Shown here piece by piece: positions 5,356 to 7,490 of a stretch of DNA of 7,490 nt. The notes under the pieces were generated by a model that ran no database searches, had not been told where the DNA came from, and worked only from the letters and a program-made list of their open reading frames with translations. A program made the position numbers and the translations under genes. This stretch comes from an uncultured Thermoproteales archaeon (lineage in GTDB: Archaea > Thermoproteota > Thermoprotei > Thermoproteales > Thermoproteaceae): the NCBI GenBank assembly GCA_946480885.1, contig CAMLLK010000038.1:1-7490 (forward strand). Direction: 5' to 3'. Numbering within the stretch: position 1 is the stretch's first letter; every line of letters starts with the position of its first letter.

Positions 5356-5858
5356 TGTTAGTGGGGGTAGTCTCAGACAGCCACGACGACGTAGATTCTA
5401 TTAAAAAGGCCGGCGAGGCTTTGAAGAGACGTGGCGTATCGTTAGTAATACACGCGGGCGATTGGGTGTCTCCCTTCACGGCGAGGTTTTTAAGAGAGGC
5501 ACTTGGGGAGGGAGTTCGAGTGGTTGGGGTATGGGGCAACAACGAAGGGGAGAGGCCTTATTTTCTCGAAAATGCGAAGAGATTCGGCGTAGAGATTTTG
5601 GGGGAGGCTGGCGAGTTAGAGGCCGCGGGGAGAAAGGTGGCGGTCTACCACGGCACATCTCCTATTTTATTAAACGCCTTGGTGAAGTCGGGCCTCTACG
5701 ACGTTGTGGTATACGGCCATACACATAAGGCTGTGATTGAACGCGTGGGCAAGACGCTTGTAGTTAACCCAGGCGAACTCTGTGGCTGTTTGACAAATAG
5801 ATCTACCTACGCCGTGTTGAACTTAGAATCTCTAGAGGCGGAGTTGGTACTTCTGTGA
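5355..5858 (+). CDS. MJ0936/YfcE-family metallophosphoesterase
   Basis: A 167-residue single-domain calcineurin-like phosphoesterase, close in size and pattern to MJ0936 of Methanocaldococcus and E. coli YfcE, which hydrolyse phosphodiesters with two metal ions. All ligand motifs are present: SDSH (Asp8, His10), HAGD (Asp36), GNNE (Asn62), YHG (His99), GHTH (His122, His124) and the family-typical NPGE (138-141). The natural substrate is unknown. A role in RNA or cyclic-nucleotide chemistry is suggested only by its placement between L5 and an RNA methyltransferase. The ATG shares its first base with the L5 stop (TGATG), and the gene ends by sharing GTGA with the next start, so translation of the three genes is probably coupled. 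No strong Shine-Dalgarno sequence precedes it. No signal peptide or membrane segment is seen; the protein should be cytosolic. Confidence 0.93.
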   Translation: MLVGVVSDSHDDVDSIKKAGEALKRRGVSLVIHAGDWVSPFTARFLREALGEGVRVVGVWGNNEGERPYFLENAKRFGVEILGEAGELEAAGRKVAVYHGTSPILLNALVKSGLYDVVVYGHTHKAVIERVGKTLVVNPGELCGCLTNRSTYAVLNLESLEAELVLL

Positions 5859-7081
5859 AGTGGAGCCCTGGGGAGTTAGTAGACTTTGTTTCAAAAGTCC
5901 TCTACGAAGTTTCTAAAGGCCTAACTCTCGACTACTCTTTTCAAAAGGTGAAGAAGAGGTGGCGCCGTCTAGACAGCTTCAAAGTGTTTTACGACGTGTC
6001 GGAAGACGTAGTGAGAAATTACTACTTTTTAAAATTCGCAGCGTCTATACTATTCTCGTCGGAGAGTCACAAGGCAGTGGCAAAGGCTTGGTTTGTCATG
6101 CGGGCGGATAAAGTGCTCTATAACAGAGAGATGGTGGATAGGTTTAGGAAAAAATTGTTGAAGAGGGCTGTGGGAGACCCAAGCGATGTGTATAAGGCAT
6201 TAGAGGAGAAAGAGGTGGATCAGTACCTCTCTATAAAATATAGTTATCACATAGATATAGTTAGAAATTTACTTAGATACATGTCTAGAGAGGAGGTGGA
6301 GAGAGTTCTCAATGCCGGCAACTCTAACTGGATTTGGCTCAGGGTTGTCAAGGACGTGGATAAAGTCGTGAAGGTTTTAGAAAAAGAGGCGGAGGTAGAG
6401 CCCCACCCAGAGATTCCGTTTATGTACTTAGTAAAGAAGACGTCGAGGCCGATACAATACCTCACCGCTGTTAAAAACTTCTGGGCTATTCCACAAGACA
6501 TTTCCTCAGTTTACGTAGTCTTAGCGTTGAATCCACAGCCTGGCGAATCAATAATAGACCTAGCGGCGGCGCCGGGCATGAAGACTTCGTTAATTATACA
6601 ACTCACAGAGGGGCGTGTAAAAATAGTGGCCGTAGACCTCTCAGCCAAGAGAGTGGCGAGGATGAAGTGGCTACTTAAAAAACTAGGTATGTATAACTAC
6701 GTAGAGGTGGTGAGATCGGACTCCCGTAGGTTAAAAACCCGTCGTTTTGACAAAGCTCTATTAGACGCGCCTTGTACGTCAAGCGGAGCGTTTACAAAAG
6801 AGCCCGCCGCCAAGATCTACCCCAGGGTAGAGGAGGCGTATAAATATTCAGAAATTCAAGCTGCAATGTTAAAAAACGCCCTAGCTATTTCAGACGCCGT
6901 AACCTATGCGGTGTGTAGTATACTCCCACAAGAAGGCGAAGAAGTTGTGGCTAAATCTGGCGGCTTCGTTACAAAGCCGCTGCCACAGCTATCGCCTGCG
7001 TATTGGGGAGGCCTCGGCGGTAGGACCTTCCCCCACCTCCACAGAGGAGAGGCTTTCTTTATAGCTAACGTGTCTCCGTAG
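5855..7081 (+). CDS. NOL1/NOP2/Sun (RsmB-like) m5C RNA methyltransferase
   Basis: A 408-residue SAM-dependent RNA cytosine-C5 methyltransferase. The N-terminal about 120 residues are helical and NusB-like, followed by a linker with the RsmB-type pattern VERVLNAGN plus WLRV (148-164). The Rossmann domain has motif I DLAAAPGMKT (235-244), Asp261 at the end of the second strand (IVAVDLS), DSRR (289-292), motif IV DAPCTSSG with Cys307 (304-311), and motif VI YAVCS with Cys354 (351-355). Two cysteines, one catalytic and one for product release, are the family signature. Usual motif VI is TCS; here it is VCS, a mild change. The C-terminus FPHLHRGEAFFIANV (392-406) is also typical. Target (rRNA or tRNA) cannot be told. 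Translation starts at GTG 5855, overlapping the TGA of the phosphoesterase by four bases (GTGA), with ggag at 5840-5843 as a possible ribosome site. The last 17 bases overlap the convergent surface-protein gene. Confidence 0.93.
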   Translation: MKWSPGELVDFVSKVLYEVSKGLTLDYSFQKVKKRWRRLDSFKVFYDVSEDVVRNYYFLKFAASILFSSESHKAVAKAWFVMRADKVLYNREMVDRFRKKLLKRAVGDPSDVYKALEEKEVDQYLSIKYSYHIDIVRNLLRYMSREEVERVLNAGNSNWIWLRVVKDVDKVVKVLEKEAEVEPHPEIPFMYLVKKTSRPIQYLTAVKNFWAIPQDISSVYVVLALNPQPGESIIDLAAAPGMKTSLIIQLTEGRVKIVAVDLSAKRVARMKWLLKKLGMYNYVEVVRSDSRRLKTRRFDKALLDAPCTSSGAFTKEPAAKIYPRVEEAYKYSEIQAAMLKNALAISDAVTYAVCSILPQEGEEVVAKSGGFVTKPLPQLSPAYWGGLGGRTFPHLHRGEAFFIANVSP

Positions 7082-7490
7082 AGGTGGGCCTCTTCATCTG
7101 TTTTCTAAATATAGACAAAGCCACGGCGACTACAACCGCCGCAGCCACAATTGCTAAAACTACGCCGTGTCCTCCACCAGTGGGAGACGCAGTTGGCGTC
7201 GGCGCAGGCGGTGTAGAGTTGACAACTGTCACAGTTACTGTATATGGAATTGTGTAGATATTCCCATAGACGTCTGTATAAGAGAGTGTAAATTTAATCT
7301 CATAGATGCCGGGGCTTGAGGCGTTGAAACTCATAGGTATAGACGCAGTCTGTTGTGGATCTAGCGCACCTGCGAAGTATATAGGCGATGTGACTGGAGC
7401 CACTCCTCTCGGAACGGCGGCCTCTACTTGGAGATTTGAAATTTGTGAAAAGCCTCTATTTACAACTGAAAGAGAGATATAGAACGTCCT
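7065..7490 (-). CDS. C-terminal part of a membrane-anchored surface protein (partial)
   Basis: The reading frame is open to the right edge of the window, so the gene begins beyond 7490; the GTG at 7403 is only an internal codon. The 141 visible residues end at TAG 7065-7067. First comes a beta-rich extracellular domain of the NEW3/CARDB or S-layer-associated (COG1361-like) kind, with FYISLSVVNRG, LDPQQTASIPMSF and PGIYEIKFTLSYTD. A Pro/Thr/Ser-rich stalk (STPPAPTPTASPT) and a glycine linker follow. A single transmembrane helix (bases 7107-7163, VVLAIVAAAVVVAVALSIF) leads to a short basic cytoplasmic tail (RKQMKRP). Two possible N-glycosylation sites (NAS, NST) lie outside. This is the usual layout of crenarchaeal surface proteins held in the membrane by the C-terminus. 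It could be a transporter-linked or cell-surface structural protein; the visible part does not tell. It is convergent with the methyltransferase gene and overlaps it by 17 bases. Confidence 0.82.
   Translation of the reverse strand, partial: RTFYISLSVVNRGFSQISNLQVEAAVPRGVAPVTSPIYFAGALDPQQTASIPMSFNASSPGIYEIKFTLSYTDVYGNIYTIPYTVTVTVVNSTPPAPTPTASPTGGGHGVVLAIVAAAVVVAVALSIFRKQMKRPTSTETR

Noticed and set aside
1..7490. CRISPR arrays, insertion sequences, integrase or attachment sites, toxin-antitoxin pairs.
   Set aside because: No spaced direct repeats, transposase motifs or terminal inverted repeats were found, and nearly every base belongs to an ordinary chromosomal gene.

Overview
This window looks like chromosomal DNA of a hyperthermophilic crenarchaeon, most likely Pyrobaculum (Thermoproteales). 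The evidence is archaeal-type ribosomal proteins uL16/L10e and uL5, a PAC2 proteasome-chaperone-like gene, a crenarchaeal DUF2192-like gene and a short family-B DNA polymerase. Arginine is mostly AGA/AGG, isoleucine is often ATA, and gene spacing is very tight. Several genes have a TATA box centred about 25 bases before the start codon, the hallmark of leaderless transcripts in this group. G+C looks close to half by eye, which fits a species such as P. islandicum or P. aerophilum, but the species cannot be fixed from the sequence alone.

Layout. Bases 1-36 may hold the last codons of a + strand gene. Bases 37-327 are the only sizeable gene-free stretch; they contain a perfect 8-bp hairpin, a cryptic promoter-like element and the L10e promoter. 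Next comes L10e (328-876), overlapped by 32 bases by a DUF2192-like gene (845-1585). A small alpha/beta hydrolase (1577-2170, - strand, start moved inward from the longest ORF) converges on DUF2192. It diverges from a 553-aa exonuclease-less family-B DNA polymerase (2290-3951), with both promoters packed into a 119-bp spacer. A PAC2-family gene (3967-4782) has a TATA box inside the last codons of the polymerase gene.

The right half is an apparent three-gene operon in which start and stop codons overlap: uL5 (4816-5355), an MJ0936/YfcE-like metallophosphoesterase (5355-5858) and a NOL1/NOP2/Sun (RsmB-like) m5C RNA methyltransferase (5855-7081). A convergent gene (7065 to beyond 7490, - strand) encodes the C-terminus of a surface protein: beta-rich domain, Pro/Thr-rich stalk, one transmembrane helix and a short basic tail.

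Functionally, most of the window is translation and RNA housekeeping (L10e, L5, rRNA/tRNA methyltransferase), combined with proteostasis (PAC2) and an accessory DNA polymerase. There are no mobile elements, CRISPR arrays, tRNAs or rRNAs. I see no convincing new defence or mobile system. The items most worth a second look are the polymerase, DUF2192 and its tight link to L10e, the L5-phosphoesterase-methyltransferase operon, and the structured gap before L10e.
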